Origin: Albifimbria verrucaria
Lineage: Eukaryota > Ascomycota > Sordariomycetes > Hypocreales > Stachybotryaceae
Reading direction: 5' to 3'
Length of the DNA: 64,000 bases
Assembly: GCA_020081605.1 (NCBI GenBank)
Contig: JAHREC010000013.1
Location: 5,890,001-5,954,000, forward strand
Part shown: in pieces, positions 1-12,417 of the stretch
Position numbering within the stretch: position 1 is the first letter of the stretch
Layout of the letters: every line of letters begins with the position of its first letter
Translations under genes and position numbers: made by a program
The notes under the pieces: model-generated
Told to the model about the DNA's origin: nothing
Databases searched by the model: none
What the model saw: only the letters and a program-made list of their open reading frames with translations

Positions 1-201
1 AGAGACGCAGCTCTGTCGAAACTGGTGTCAAAGTATACGATATCAATCGAGAACAATTACATGTTCGGGCTCAAGCGGCCCATGTTGGTGCCTCGTGACA
101 TCGTTGTAGCCATTTCGAGGATGGTGATTAATGGTTTGAAAACTGTGGGGAAGGTTTCTTGCCTTCCATAGTTATCCCCAGTTGCTCCAGGAATTGGTCG
201 A

Positions 202-2732
202 CTAATTAGATAGGTCAGAACTGTTGGAACGCTCCTGGGATGCTTCTGTAGACTTACTCGGCCCAAACTTGTTGAGGTACTGGGGCGACATATTCTGCTC
301 TTGGGCCTGGCTCAAATCCTGTCTGCATTCTACCTCGGTAATACGAGTCTTCCGGTCTTCGAGGAACCCACCCTTTGAGGTATCATGCTGGGCCATGGGA
401 TCCTCATACACATGGGGAGGAGCACGGGGCGGCTGCTGGAGGTCAAGTGAGGAAAGCTTGGGTCATAATGATCTGCTCGAGCATCCCGTTCTGATCCATG
501 AGGGCCTGCTCGAGGATGATAGCCTCTATTTGCCTCCAAATTCGGTTCTGGTTCTTGAGCACGTCGAATTAAATGTTGAGGTACCCTGTCATACTCCGGT
601 TCGGCACGCCGAATCTGAACGAAAGCAGGCATAGAAGCAGCGGGATTGGCATCTGAAGAGACTGGCACCCTCTCATAAAAGCCACCGCGATTCTCCATAA
701 GAATGGGGTTCGACCGCTCTCCTGGCCTTGGTGCGTCAATAATTATTCTCTTAGATGGATTAGTGACCGGAACGTGTGAACCAGAGTGTATTACAGGCAA
801 GTATGTATGGGGCTGCTCCATGTATCGAGATGGTACTCCATACTGGTTACGAGCCGTGTCCGAGCCATTTGTAGATATCATCATAGTATCGTTGTGGCGA
901 CCAACTTCATGTGGAATGTGGTCGCTCACGACGCGACGACCAATATAAGAAGGAGCTGGCCCCGGTCTAAAGTCCCTAGGGGTGATATTGGCCTTGTAGA
1001 AACGTGAGGAAGAGTAGACATGGGTGAATGGGGTGCCGAGCCGTGGCCTCTAGGTGGCAAGGTGCGTATATAGTACGACTGGGGAGCATCCGGGGATGCA
1101 GGTTCGATCGAACGAACAAGAAGGTCCTGAAAGCCATGTGTAATGGGGCTAATCGGCTGACGGCCAGCCCGCTCGCTTGGCGGGGGTGTTCATAGCTAGC
1201 TGTGTTTACCTGAAGGCGAGCTGGCTGCGGAGGCATTCCTGGATCCAAAGGGGTAGCAATCGCGCCGCGACATCTCCAAATCCAGAAGGCTGAGGATTAT
1301 TGCTTGGAAATCCCGTCGATCCATTCATGAATCTTGAGCCTGATGCATCCGGGTGAATATGGGAAGGGGCCGAAATTGGTCCAAGGGATCCTCGATGATA
1401 GTAGCCAGATCCTACATTACCTTGTGGTCGGGAATCAACATCTTGAACTCGCCTGATGGCTTCCTTCCAGGCACGGTATCTCTTAAAACCACGCTTATCA
1501 GCGGCTCGACTTGGGACTGCCATCCTTGTAGCGGGATCGGGTCTACCATCCGGTGGTGCTTCATGAACGTATGAAGGCGCTGCAGGGAAATGGGATGGGC
1601 TTGGCGTGGGACCTGCGGCAGATGGCCCGCAGACAATTGTTGCTCATTTACAATAACATCTTCCATGGATGTGGTATCAGTCTCCTGCTCTGAATCTTCA
1701 TCTTCCGAGTCTGAGATGATGACAACTTCACGAAGGATTTCGTCAAGCTGGTCTCGTCCAGTTTCTTCGTCTCCACGCCACTTGACGAGGATGTCTAAGC
1801 ATAGGGATTCGACGACCTTGCGTGCATTTTGCCAGCTAGTTTCCTTGAGAAGGTCATCATATCTAGTATGATTATGACGGATATGAGCAAGGACCGCCAG
1901 CTGGACTCTCCGAGCAAGTGTTATATCCTCGGACAGCCCAACCGGCTTCTCGCCTTTGAATGTGGCACCCTTCAGTACATGTTAGTTTGTTTTTCGTGGA
2001 TATAAAAGGGGCGGTGGGATAGCAAGAACAAACCCGCTGGAACGCATGCTCGATAATGGCCTGACGATCTGTGTTCGGAATCCGGGGAACAAATCTCGAA
2101 TAGCGGCATCCACTTGTAAATTATACTCCGTTTGTAACTCTGGAATTGGCTCAGGTTGTCCGTCAGTGATTTGAGCAGTGGTATCAGCAGGCTGGCGTAT
2201 GTAACCACGAGCTTCTTCTACTATGGTCTGCCGGATATGATGGCCTATACGATGAACCTGATGAGACAGGTTGTTTGACGCAGCGTCCTTGGCATTCTGG
2301 CAATGACGAGTGTCAGTAAATCACTACGTGGACAGTCGGTCAGATAGCCTACCGAGACAATAAATATCATAGCATCCTTCTCGCGAGAAAGCTCTTTGCA
2401 GGCCGAAGTCAGCTCTGGGTTGCCGATGGGCACAAACTCGAAGCCTGGCGGCGGGCTTTTCTTGCCGGTGACCTAAGTTTGAGGGTCAGTGTCATGCACT
2501 TTCTGCTCGACTCTCGCTGCTACCTGGAACTCCAGCTTCTTCTTCTTGTCGGTGTTTTCCACCAGCTCGAAGTAAGACTGATATTTGGATGTTGATTTCG
2601 GGACGCTGGGCTTGGCTACGAAGCCGTTTGGCACGGGGCCTTTGGATCGTACTGCGATCTCTGAGCTCGCCTGTGTTTTTCTTTTGGCCCACCCACAAGG
2701 GCAGCAGGCAGAGTTCTTTTCTCTCGCCCCAT
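202..2732 (-). CDS. DUF2293 domain protein (five exons, frame broken six times)
   Basis: A fungal protein of unknown function that I recognise by its DUF2293 core. Exons are 2732-2524, 2472-2353, 2296-2034, 1969-1210 and 1126-202, with GT...AG introns of 51, 56, 64 and 83 bases. The N-terminal part is basic and contains YQSYFELVEN and KKKKLEF. Next come PPGFEFVPIGNPEL and CKELSREKDAMIFIVS, and then the core with IRDLFPRIPNTDR, IIEHAF and RRVQLAVLAHIRHNHT. The C-terminal half is low-complexity, rich in Pro, Ser and Arg. The ATG at 2732 is chosen because it opens MGREK, in frame with the basic region once a base is restored at 2635-2638. Other one-base deficits lie at 2084-2087, about 1600-1740, about 1245-1290, 1030-1033 and 426-429. 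With six bases restored the model is 761 codons including the stop. Domain assignment is firm; exact C-terminal frames are inferred. Confidence 0.8.
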
Positions 2733-3291
2733 TTCAAAGATTGGTCAACGGAATAGCATGGCATGGAATGTTCACTCGTAAGGCATCCGGGATAGCAAAG
2801 GGACACTACCAGGCCACTAGTACCGTTGAAAGGCAGCTTCGACTTTGGCAAAGATTATGGAAACCTCGACGCGTTCGGGGTTTTCATCCCACGTCACGGA
2901 GGTTCCCAGCGAAGCGATGGATAATAAGTCAAGCGGCTAGGCGCGAGAAAACCAAAGAGGAAACGTCATATGGTGAGTAACGGCCTTTGTAGCTTGAGGA
3001 AACGGTGCGTCTACTGAGAGCTGAGAGGGCAACGATCGCAGCAAGTCCGATCTCTGGCTTCCGGGTTGGAGCGTGGTACGTGACGCGACCAGCAGACGTG
3101 CTGTTGGGTGTTAAGAGATCAGGCGTCAGTGCAAACACCTTATGCATTTGAGGAAGACAGACTAGAGTCGAATTGTAGGTAAAGCTGATAACGTTTACTT
3201 GCATGGATTACATAATCACGTGCTCTGCCCTGGACAAGTGAACGCCAGGTGAATCCTACAGCTGTTGACACTGAAAGTACACAAATAGATA

Positions 3292-3320
3292 ATGATGATG
3301 ATGATGATGATGATGATGAT
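3292..3320. repeat. GAT/ATG trinucleotide microsatellite
   Basis: About nine to ten tandem copies of ATG/GAT in intergenic DNA. There is no sign that the run is translated. It is likely to vary in length between strains. Confidence 0.9.
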
Positions 3321-4689
3321 AAAGCAATATATTGGCCATCTGAAGAATTTTGTCCGGTCTGAGTAGGAAATAATGGCACCGAATTGAAGTTGGTGAGGTG
3401 GTGTAATCGGCGAGCTGCAAACATGTACATGACTTGTCAACTATTATCAAAAGCTCTTTTCTCGTTTGAAGCCCCGGTACTTTGGCAATAGCATCTGTAT
3501 GTGCAAACTACATGTTTAATCGAAAACAAGTTTCGGAATAGCCATTGACGCTCTGTGATTCAGTCGTTGGATTCCTAGCGAACGGTTACGACACCGCTGG
3601 CCGCGTACACCAGTAGACAAAGCTAGAATATGTGATCTCATAGCATTCTGAAATTTGCTACTGGAAACTTATCCCAAGTGGGAAAAGCATATTCGTTGCT
3701 CGGTAAACTGATGTTTTTGAGATTCTTTTATTTTCTTATTTTAATTATATCTCGGATTAGAAAAAACTTCCACCAAGTCTCTGATGCAATGTCCGCATAA
3801 GATCGGCAACGGCCTCCGATGTTACATTTGCATAAATCCGCACCATACCGCAGTTTCACATTGACACTAGGACAGCGAAAACTTGTTTCGAAGGGAAAGT
3901 CTCCAGCTCATTGTGACGTCCGGTGACAGTGGTTTACAGGCATCATCCTTTTTGGCTTGGTTTCTTGAACATTGTTCGTGCGGGTGAGGCTGACAGGGCT
4001 CCTCCGTTAAGAAGCATTGTAAGAACAATATTGATGCACATCCTCAAGTTGTATACTTGTATAGCGATGAAGCAGCCCTTCCTAGTACTTTCTCTTAAGC
4101 AGAAGCAACGGAGACACCCCTAGTTTGGGTCCCGAAGCATCCCTGGTCAAAACTACGTCGCGAATGAACCTACCGTCTATGGACTTAATACCACAAAGAA
4201 AGACCAAAAGAAAGTTCCGTCATCGGAGCCACTGCTCCATTCATCAAGTGAGTACATTACTGAGTTTAGCCTGCCTCAATAGCGGTATGGATATAAAGGG
4301 ATCCATGGCACAGACATGTCCCGGATATCGATCCGACACACGAGAAAACGGCTATAGATGCCGAAATATACGTACAGTAACATGAAGAGTGTTTCAACGT
4401 AGGGCTTGGGCCCCGCGGCTGCCATCGCCACTTCAGACGACGATTCGCTGCTTCATCGAGGTAGGGAGTTGAACGACCCCATGTTTCTTTGTGATGGATG
4501 AAGTTACAGAATTGGTCTAAAACCCCTGAGGAGATGTTAGCTGCACATGATCATCTGTACAGTTCCAGCCATGTGTGTATTATTAGGCACCTGGCATGGA
4601 CTTGTATTCCGGCTTGTGGCGTGTAGGACGTTTGCTTCACGTTATATTATGTTTTCTATCAAGTAGACACCTATCAGGCAAGGTGAGCT

Positions 4690-5830
4690 GAACAACTCTC
4701 TTGGTTTGTGACGCAAAACCATGTCATGGAGTTCGGCAAGGCGACACGAGAACTCCGCGGCTTCCTGTCGGGAATAATACGAGATCAGCTAAATACGCGA
4801 CAAGTGATGGTAAGCCTCTCAGCTCACTGGGGCGTAGTGCTAGAGAGCTTGGTACCAACGATGCAGTCAGACGGCAAACGGCATCGCCATTCGTTTCTGC
4901 AGGTGAGCTTAATTGTTATTCATGGAGTAGACGGCACCGGGCAACTCGGGCAAGAGGCGGATGATCGGCAAATATACAATAAGCTTTCGGACAAATTGAA
5001 GCAACCCTCTTGTCATTCACAAGTAAATGGGGAACAAGACGCCTACATGCCGGGAATGATGCGGATATTCCGTCTGCATGGAGAGTTCAGGCTAGCACAT
5101 GGTGTTACAGCAACAGGGCATGACCATCCCAACCTGCTCCTATTCAAGGATGTCCACACATGGCCATTGATGGCCCCTTCAGGGACGAAGACGATGCACG
5201 AAGAGCATTATGTGGTAGCAAAGCTAGCACTGCCCCGAGCAGCGCAACCTCCCAGCCTCACGAGTGCTGCTGAAGAAAGGGCACGGGAAATGGGGGTGGA
5301 TCATCAACGCTTTCATTCAATCTGGGGTGATATGCTTCAGTCTGCCTTGACAGCATGAAGTCGGACGGCATTATTGGCACAAAGTTGTTTCGAAGTGCCG
5401 TTCCGACGCGCGGGATGGTGGCTCCGAGTACCGCCTCTGCAGTACCGTATTGAAGCTAGAGATCAGAATGCTGTCAAAAATAGAAGCCCTCTGAGATTGG
5501 TTTCAGTGTGGGGCTTGTCGATCAAGGCGAAGTCGTTGCCACTCAGGTCATGCTGCTACGGCACATTACTCTCCACTAAAGGGGTGATTTTCCAGAGCAC
5601 ATCCCTTCAGAGTATGACAGGTTTGTGCTTGATACAGTAGAGATGCCAAACGTGTGGGATCTGATCTCATAGTTGGCCCAGATCTTGAAAATCATTCGGA
5701 GCCGGGCCCGAACAGGTTCTAGAGAAAGCTTGAGACAATGGCATGCCCTAATAGGGCCCTCGAGTGTCTTTTACTGGGGACTTCCACGTAGCAGCCCTAG
5801 TGTGGGCACGTCGGCGTAGCTGTCGAGCTC
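4690..5830 (+). pseudogene. Possible protein-coding relic or unrecognised gene
   Basis: An open frame of about 216 codons (roughly 4708-5358) stands out as unusually long for this A/T-richer region. It is followed by shorter open pieces in shifting frames up to about 5820, for example one reading IPSEYDRFVLDTVEMPNVWD near 5600-5665 and then FYWGLPR after a stop. The pieces look like protein sequence rather than random codons, but I recognise no family and see no signal peptide or catalytic motif. It could be a decayed gene, a gene whose introns and frames I cannot resolve, or chance. I invent no function. Confidence 0.25.
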
Positions 5831-7054
5831 AAGCCTGTTTTATTGACTGGTGCCTAAGAAGTGATTGATTAGCATTCCAAGAAGTGGAATCTACCGTACG
5901 CTTTGACGAGAGCAGCCACTGAAGGTGACGAGGCAAGCGCCGTTGCGATGCCACTGCCAGAGATGCCCCATAACTGTCCAAACAAGGAAAGAAAATACGC
6001 TGAGGGTAAAAATAAATAAAAAGAATAATCAATATACCGGTAACGGTAGATGAGATGAGATGAAATGAGAGAAAAAGCCCCAACCAGTGAAATGAGCTGC
6101 CTAACTCTACAGTAAGCGAGGCTCCTTTGATTAATATTTACCAGGTATTGATATACCTATGGACGTGTTGATTTGGCATCCCAACGATCCTGGGCTCCAT
6201 CCAGCGCAAATGACACTGGAAGCACTGCCACCGCCAGCGATACAACCCCTACGCGGATCACGTGTAATGTCACGTGAAGCTGAGACTTTACTAGATGCAC
6301 CCCATCTTGGCGCCCAGCATAGCCTCGCTCGGAAGCAATGGATGTGCAATTCAGGATGGCGCCAGACCAATCACTTGTTGTGCTGGGAAAAAACAAACAA
6401 TGGGAATAATGCCAGACCTCGCTTCTCCGAGCCAAGCTCCGTACGCGCGAGAGAGTGTAAAGGAGATCATCCGACTGCTCCAGGCAAATGCCACAGAAGG
6501 CGTCTCGAAGTGCCATGGATGGGCACACAAAAGCGTACATAGTATGTTCGTGGGCGGCCCGCGGATCAGCACTGGAGGATGTGGGACGGTGAGGCAGTTT
6601 CACCAGGGGTCCGTATCCATAACCCGTTGTCTGTGAGCGCTCCAGCACACCAATGCTGGCGGTCGGGGCATCGCGACGAGTCGGGTACGGTAGCAGGACA
6701 GAGGAAGAGGCTTTGCTCTCGTTATGTACAGGGCGCTTCCTGATACTGGCCTAGGGGCATCGCGACGCCGCGGCAGCCGTCCATTTCGAGCGAATGCGTC
6801 GTGGCCTTTGTCGAGTCTTCGTCAGCCCTAGTAACCCGACAATTCGGCTGGACGGCATACAAAGACGACGGTTGGCGATAGCGACGGGCGGCTGGCTCAG
6901 GTAGCCAACGGTGCTGCGGCGGGCCAAGGGTACACGCCGACGGACGCTCGGACTAACAGCAGCAATGCCACTGGCAGCAATGGTAGCGTGGCCCAAAGAG
7001 GAACTTGGCGTCGTCATCCTCAGGCATTAGGGAGTCGCTCGCACACCATGGTAG

Positions 7055-7079
7055 CCAATGGTAGCCAATGGCACCCAAT
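7055..7079 (+). promoter_or_regulatory. Three CCAAT boxes spaced 10 bases apart
   Basis: CCAAT occurs at 7055-7059, 7065-7069 and 7075-7079, each within a repeat resembling TAGCCAATGG. The exact 10-base spacing places them on one face of the helix. CCAAT is the site of the HapB/C/E (CBC) complex in fungi. The array lies about 500 bases before the start codon of the MeaB-like gene. Control of that gene by CBC is inference. Confidence 0.55.
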
Positions 7080-7580
7080 GGCAGAATGGCACACCACGGC
7101 CAGGCTCGCTCTCGGCACCAAAGGCTTACGCGTCCTCGACAAACGGACCCCGCCCACATCCCTGTTGGTCACTGCTCTTCCCTTGTCTCGTCCCTGTTCG
7201 CTGCTTCCTCGCTCAAGCCCGCCTTGGCCAGGGGCGTGTCGGACAATCTCCATCTCTCATCCCACGCTCTTTCCCTGCCCCAAGGCACCCGTTTTCCATT
7301 ATAGTCATTCTGTCGCCCATCCATCCTCCATCCTGACCTGATCTTGCTGTTCTTCTTGTTGGCCATTCTCCATAACCCCAGACCGAGCTAAACATTTTCT
7401 CTGCTCTCGAGTAAAACGAAACTCTTCCATCTCTCTTCCTTCCTTCACCTACCTCACTCACCCGCTCAATCCGAATCTCCGCCCGCTTCCGCCGATACCG
7501 TGTCTTGCCGCACGCCACCGACCGTACAGGTGCACACGCTTCGCAAAGGGACAGGCGCTCACTTTCACAACGCATCCGCA

Positions 7581-9362
7581 ATGGCGGGCCAAAATAACGT
7601 CGATCTCGACGCTCTGCTCGACCTCACCGAGTACGATGGCGTCTCTTACCACTCCCCGTCGCTCTCTCCGGCTACCTCTTCAAAGCCCACCTTCGCCAGC
7701 CCCGTTACCGCCGCGGTGAACACCCCGAGCATCTCCTCCACCACCACTCAAACCCTCAGCGGACCCAGCCACAACTATGACATGTATCGTCAACAAACTG
7801 GCTTCGTCCCTGGCGCCATCGCCAATGCCATGGCTGTCAACCAGACTAACAACACCTTCCCCGAGTTCGGAGCCATCGACTACATGTCAAACTTCAGTCC
7901 TGAGAACGATCTCTTCGACTTCAACACCTCTCCTACTCAGAACACCATGAGCGTCGCCGAGATGGACATGGAGTTCGATTCTCCCGCCGACACTCAGCAG
8001 TTCTTCTCCTCTACCGTGAACCCAAGCAGCATCGAGCAGGAGTCTAACAGCCTTCCCTCGCCGCCTGTCGTTCCCACCCAGACTGGAAACGTCGGCCGTC
8101 TCTGGCCCGGCGCTCACTCTCAGGCCGCCCTTGCCAAGGCTCAGGCTCAGCGCCAGCAGCAGCAGATGATCCAGCAGCCTCAGCGCCAGCCTCAGCAGCA
8201 GCAGCAGCAACAAAAGCCTCGAAGCAAGTCTGCCCAGCCAACCGATCCCATTGTCGAGCAGAAGATCACCCAGCTGCTCAACTCCATGCGGGCCAAGCCT
8301 CCCTCCCCGACGCCCTCAGCCCTCCTAACCTCGGCAACCTGCCCCGCTCTAAGAAGGAGGAGGACGACATGGACGAGGATGAGAGGCTGTTGGCCAGTGA
8401 GGAGGGTAAGAAGCTGAGCAGCAAGGAGCGAAGACAACTGCGTAACAAGGTCTCGGCTCGTGCTTTCCGATCAAGGAGAAAGGGTATGTCACCTCGGCAA
8501 ATCACAAATTTGTTTGCATTGCTAACTTGAAATTAGAATACATCTCTCAGCTTGAGTCGGAAATTGCCAACAAGGTTAACGAGAACGGTGATCTGCGTGT
8601 TCAGAACCGTGCCTTGATGGAGGAGAACAAGCGTCTGTCTGACTTGACCCGCATGCTTCTGTCTTCGCCCTCATTCTCCAACTTCCTCGACCACCTCAGC
8701 ACCAACCCCTCTGCTCTCCCCAGGGTCTTCCGGCCAAGATGGAGCCTCAGCAGCAGCAACAGCAGCAACAGGAGCAGCGCCAAGTCCCAAAGGACCCTAA
8801 CCCCTTCGGTGCTCAGCAGACTCAGCAGCAAATTGGCATGGCTATGATCCCCGAGCAGAACATTGATTTCTCTATGCTCACCCTGGACAACGCCTCGTAC
8901 AACTTCCAGCCTCAGGTCTTTGTTGTTGACACTCCCGAGGTGCCGGCGCCCATTGATATGTCTGTTCTGTCTGGCAAGTCTAGCCTGATTGAGGAGACCT
9001 TCACCTTTGAAGAGGAGAAGAACGAGCTCCCTGCCATTGAGCATCCTGCCAAGATGCCTCAGGCTACCACTGTCGCTCGTGACCTGCCCCTCGATGAAGA
9101 ATTTGAATCCGACCCCGACTTCGCTCTCTTCCACACTGAATCCGACTTGCAATCTGAAGCTTCCCAACCCGAGACTGACGACCTGGTCTGTGCCAACATT
9201 TTTGGAGGCATCCAGACCGAGAAGGCTCTGTCTCGGTACGAGCTAGTTGATGCCACGGAGGAGGAAGCGTCAGCTGCCTTCGCCATGGAGCGTGTCCTGC
9301 GTATGAGTGCCAGCATCGAGTCTGTTGTCTCGCGTCTGGAGATCTTGACACGGGATTTGTAA
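7581..9362 (+). CDS. meaB: bZIP transcription factor, MeaB/MBZ1-like
   Basis: A nuclear bZIP regulator. In Aspergillus and Fusarium MeaB takes part in nitrogen metabolite repression; a Metarhizium relative, MBZ1, is linked to cell wall and virulence. The exons are 7581-8483 and 8537-9362, with one 53-base intron that splits the basic region from the zipper. The basic region reads ERRQLRNKVSARAFRSRRK, followed by EYISQLESEIANKV and a zipper that continues into LTRMLLSSPSFSNFL, a segment I associate with MeaB. The N-terminal half is Ser/Pro/Gln-rich with a Gln tract near 8150-8215; a second Gln tract follows the zipper. Two one-base deficits, in the C runs at 8305-8308 and 8718-8721, interrupt the frame. 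Restoring both gives exactly 576 residues. The ATG at 7581 opens MAGQNN. Family assignment bZIP is certain; MeaB is likely. Confidence 0.85.
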
Positions 9363-10070
9363 AGGGGTCGAGTTAGGAGAGGAGATATTCAGCGATTTGT
9401 ACCTGGTGGATTAATCCTCACATTTCATGTTCATATGGGCTTCTGGGAAATTGGGTTGGGATCTGGCGTTCAGGATTCTTGGCTGACGAGCAGCCAGGAA
9501 AGGCATGGCATCGCTCCTTTTGTGACAGCGGCGAAACGATTTGACGATATAGGATTGGTGTATAGATAGAGAGGAGGGCTTACCGCCGAACTCGCCTTTA
9601 TTATAGGAAGAAAATATGAAATATCATCAAACTCCTTGATTTGATCTTTGAAGAATGGATTTGAAATGCAACGTGTCTGACACTCGTGAACATGATGTAA
9701 GGGACGTCCTACGGATTTATATTATGTGTGATTCGACCTATGAGGAAGGGATAGGTAGTTATAATTTGATGTTGGTAGCGAGCAGGATGGTCGCAAAAGA
9801 TGGCCCGTGTTTGATCTGTTGCCTGTTGGCCCACCACCTCTCTGATTATTCATTTACAGACTAACATGCCTTGCTTATATGACTGTTCAACCGTGACTCA
9901 GTAGCTTGTCTTTCCACCATTAGATCCCCATTTGCTAGCTTGCTGAACTTATGGTCCGTCTCCTGTTCGGAAACAAATATCATAACACGGTCGCGCTCTT
10001 ACCAAGCTGGACCACTCGAGGGAGGGAGCCCAGAAAGTCGCAGAGTTGGCGCTCTCATACGAAGCTATTC
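9363..10070. other. Intergenic, 0.7 kb
   Basis: Presumed 3' untranslated region of the bZIP gene followed by the promoter of the HET gene. I see no conserved gene or RNA here. Confidence 0.6.
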
Positions 10071-12044
10071 ATGAGCGGCGCCTCGACACCGCCAGCAGCA
10101 GCACCATACTGCCCGTACAAGTACACGCCGCTCATAGACCCCAAGTCGATCCGCATCCTCTCGCTGCAGCCAGGCCAGAGCAGGGACCCGCTCGTCGGCC
10201 GGCTGAGCGTCGAGAACCTCGCCTCGAAGCCCGATTACGAGACTATCTCGTATGTCTGGGGCGGCGACGGGCGTTGCGCGGAGTTGCACGTCGTTGGCGA
10301 TGACGGCAGCGGACAGCGCGCGGTGCTGCCGCTGACGGAAAGCGCCTGCGATGCGCTGCGGCGCATGAGGCTCCCGGCGCGGCCTCGGCGGCTGTGGGCG
10401 GATCAGGTGTGTATCAACCAGACCGATGTCACGGAGCGCAGCCACCAGGTCGGCCTGATGAACGCCATCTATAAGAATGCGCGACACGTGCTGGTCTGGT
10501 TGGGAAGAGATGAGAAGGGCATGGCCGAAGGGGCGGTAGAGATGGTGCATCATTTGGACGAGGTCTTTGCAGACGAGGAGAAGCATGAGGCATTCAGGGT
10601 GAAGCATTCAGGGGACTTGTCTGGTCTGAGCAAAGAACCCTGGGTCCCGCTGTCTGTTTTAACAGGGCTTCCATGGGTGAGTGTCCTGACGAGAGGTCGT
10701 GGTAATACGCGTTGTCACTGGGCTCCTTATCCTATCGACTCGTTCGTGATGCTGACTGCTGGCGTAGTTCAACCGCCTATGGATTGTCCAAGAGATTGGC
10801 ACCGTAGCACCCGCCACGCTCTTCTGGGGCGACTGCCAGATCGACTGGGAAAAGCTCTCCAGGGTCGCCGTTGTGCTCAATCAGGGATATCATCATTTGC
10901 GCACGCACTTTCGCGTCCTCACCCCTAACATCCGCTATCTATATAAGCGGTTCATCGAGCCTGATGAGGATTACGATGAGAACCATAACCGGGGCAGTTT
11001 TATATACGAGCTGCATCGCGCTCGACACCTGCTGGCAAAAGATCCGCGAGATCATGTGTATGCTTTTCTGGGTCACTTCTCCATCAACAGGGGAAGCAAG
11101 GCCTTGGCTGAGATCAAGGTAGACTACAGCCGTTCTGTCGAGGATGTCTACGTCGATGTGGCCATCCGAGAACTCAGCGACGCAAGCAACCTGCTTCTCC
11201 TCTCCGCATGCCACACTGTCCATGCCGAAAAGATGAAAAGATCCTCGTCGTTCCCTATCGAACCGCTGCCTTCGTGGGTGCCTGACTGGCGCCTCCTCCC
11301 ACTTCACATCATGGGCTCGCCAACGACGCTGCACCGTGCTGGGGGTAATATGAAGCCCAGGTTGACCATAGACGAGGCACGGCGTATCCTGCATGTCAAA
11401 GGTCTACGAGTCGATACCGTTGCGCGCGTGTCCTTTACGTTCTTCGGAAATGCCTTCCGCTCGGGCCGTAAGGCTTTGAAACGGCCTCCTATACAGACGC
11501 TTTGGGAGGTTATGTGCGGTTATAAGAGTTTCAACCTCGATGAACGCTATCTCAACGCCGATCCGGCCTTCTTTGCATTCGTACAGACCCTCACGAATGC
11601 TTGTATTGGAGGTGACCGCGCGAGCGACTACCGCCGCATGAGCCCTGCGGAGTGTCTCGCCAACGGCGCCGCGTTCCTCGTCCGCTCGACCAGCTTCGGG
11701 GAAAGCACTGACGTCGAGATGTCACAAGACGACGATATCGTCATTTCGCCGGAGCTCCGAGCCATTGCTGCGGGCGGCAATCCCTGCAGTGGAGCCACGA
11801 GGCAACGCTTGTGACCCGGCACCGCCGCTTCGCTGTTACAACCAAGGGCTACTTCGTCATAGGGCCGGATTCCATGGTCGAAGGTGATGCACTCGTCGTG
11901 CTGTACGGCGGGAAGACGGCATTCGCACTCCGTGAGAGTTGTGATGGATGGATACTCCTGGGAGAGTGTTATGTACACGGGTTGATGAACAGGGAGGCTT
12001 TGGACATGGTAGGGGTGGAAGAGGAGACGTTCTCAATACGATGA
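10071..12044 (+). CDS. HET (heterokaryon incompatibility) domain protein
   Basis: HET-domain proteins act in non-self recognition between fungal strains and can trigger cell death; many have no known partner. Two exons, 10071-10676 and 10768-12044, flank a 91-base intron whose acceptor restores the hallmark FNRLWIVQEI. Other HET signatures are YETISYVWG, LWADQVCINQ and the later DPRDHVYAFLG. The HET domain spans roughly residues 45-200. The C-terminal part ends with GYFVIGP and the GDALVVLYGG-like segment usual in this family. A one-base deficit in the C run at 11782-11784 breaks the frame before that segment; restoring it gives 627 residues. An in-frame ATG at 9951 would add 40 residues of unremarkable sequence, so I prefer 10071. 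It lies head-on to the phosphatase-like gene. Confidence 0.85.
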
Positions 12045-12417
12045 TGCCGTGTTGTACAAAGATGTAGCGTGCTGCTGGCGGATAGATACCCACTATTGTA
12101 GAAATCACTGTATATATACCGATTTCGAATTATTCTAAAGCATCTAATCATTGAATTTCCTGACTTTGATATTGAGAAGCGGAATATATCTCCCATATCG
12201 ACATAAGACATAAAATCATGCATACTCGTTTGAGCCTCCCAAAAAGTGAAGCCCGTGTCATCCACAGCATGGCGGTAGCCTCAAATAAACGCCGCCATAT
12301 CCCAAGATCTAATTATATCCCCAGGAAAGACGTTGAGGAACATTAAAATGATAAATATCATGATCGTCGTAGGCCCAGCAATTACAGGCCTTTGAGTGAG
12401 CACCCCAAGATAGCCGC
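12045..12417. other. Convergent intergenic spacer
   Basis: A 373-base A/T-rich spacer between the 3' ends of the HET gene and the phosphatase-like gene. It presumably carries both polyadenylation signals. No other feature is seen. Confidence 0.5.

Larger units (their letters stand above)
2733..7580. other. Intergenic region, 4.8 kb
   Basis: No convincing conserved gene between the DUF2293 start and the MeaB-like start. It holds a GAT microsatellite (3292-3320), an AT-rich stretch near 3715-3765, a possible protein-coding relic (4690-5830), scattered short open frames without recognisable motifs, a CCAAT array (7055-7079) and a C/T-rich leader (about 7140-7560) that is probably the promoter and 5' untranslated region of the bZIP gene. 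Confidence 0.6.

Noticed and set aside
6157..6648. 163-codon open frame on the - strand
   Set aside because: No recognisable domain or start context, and overlapping open frames on both strands suggest chance in a G+C-richer patch.
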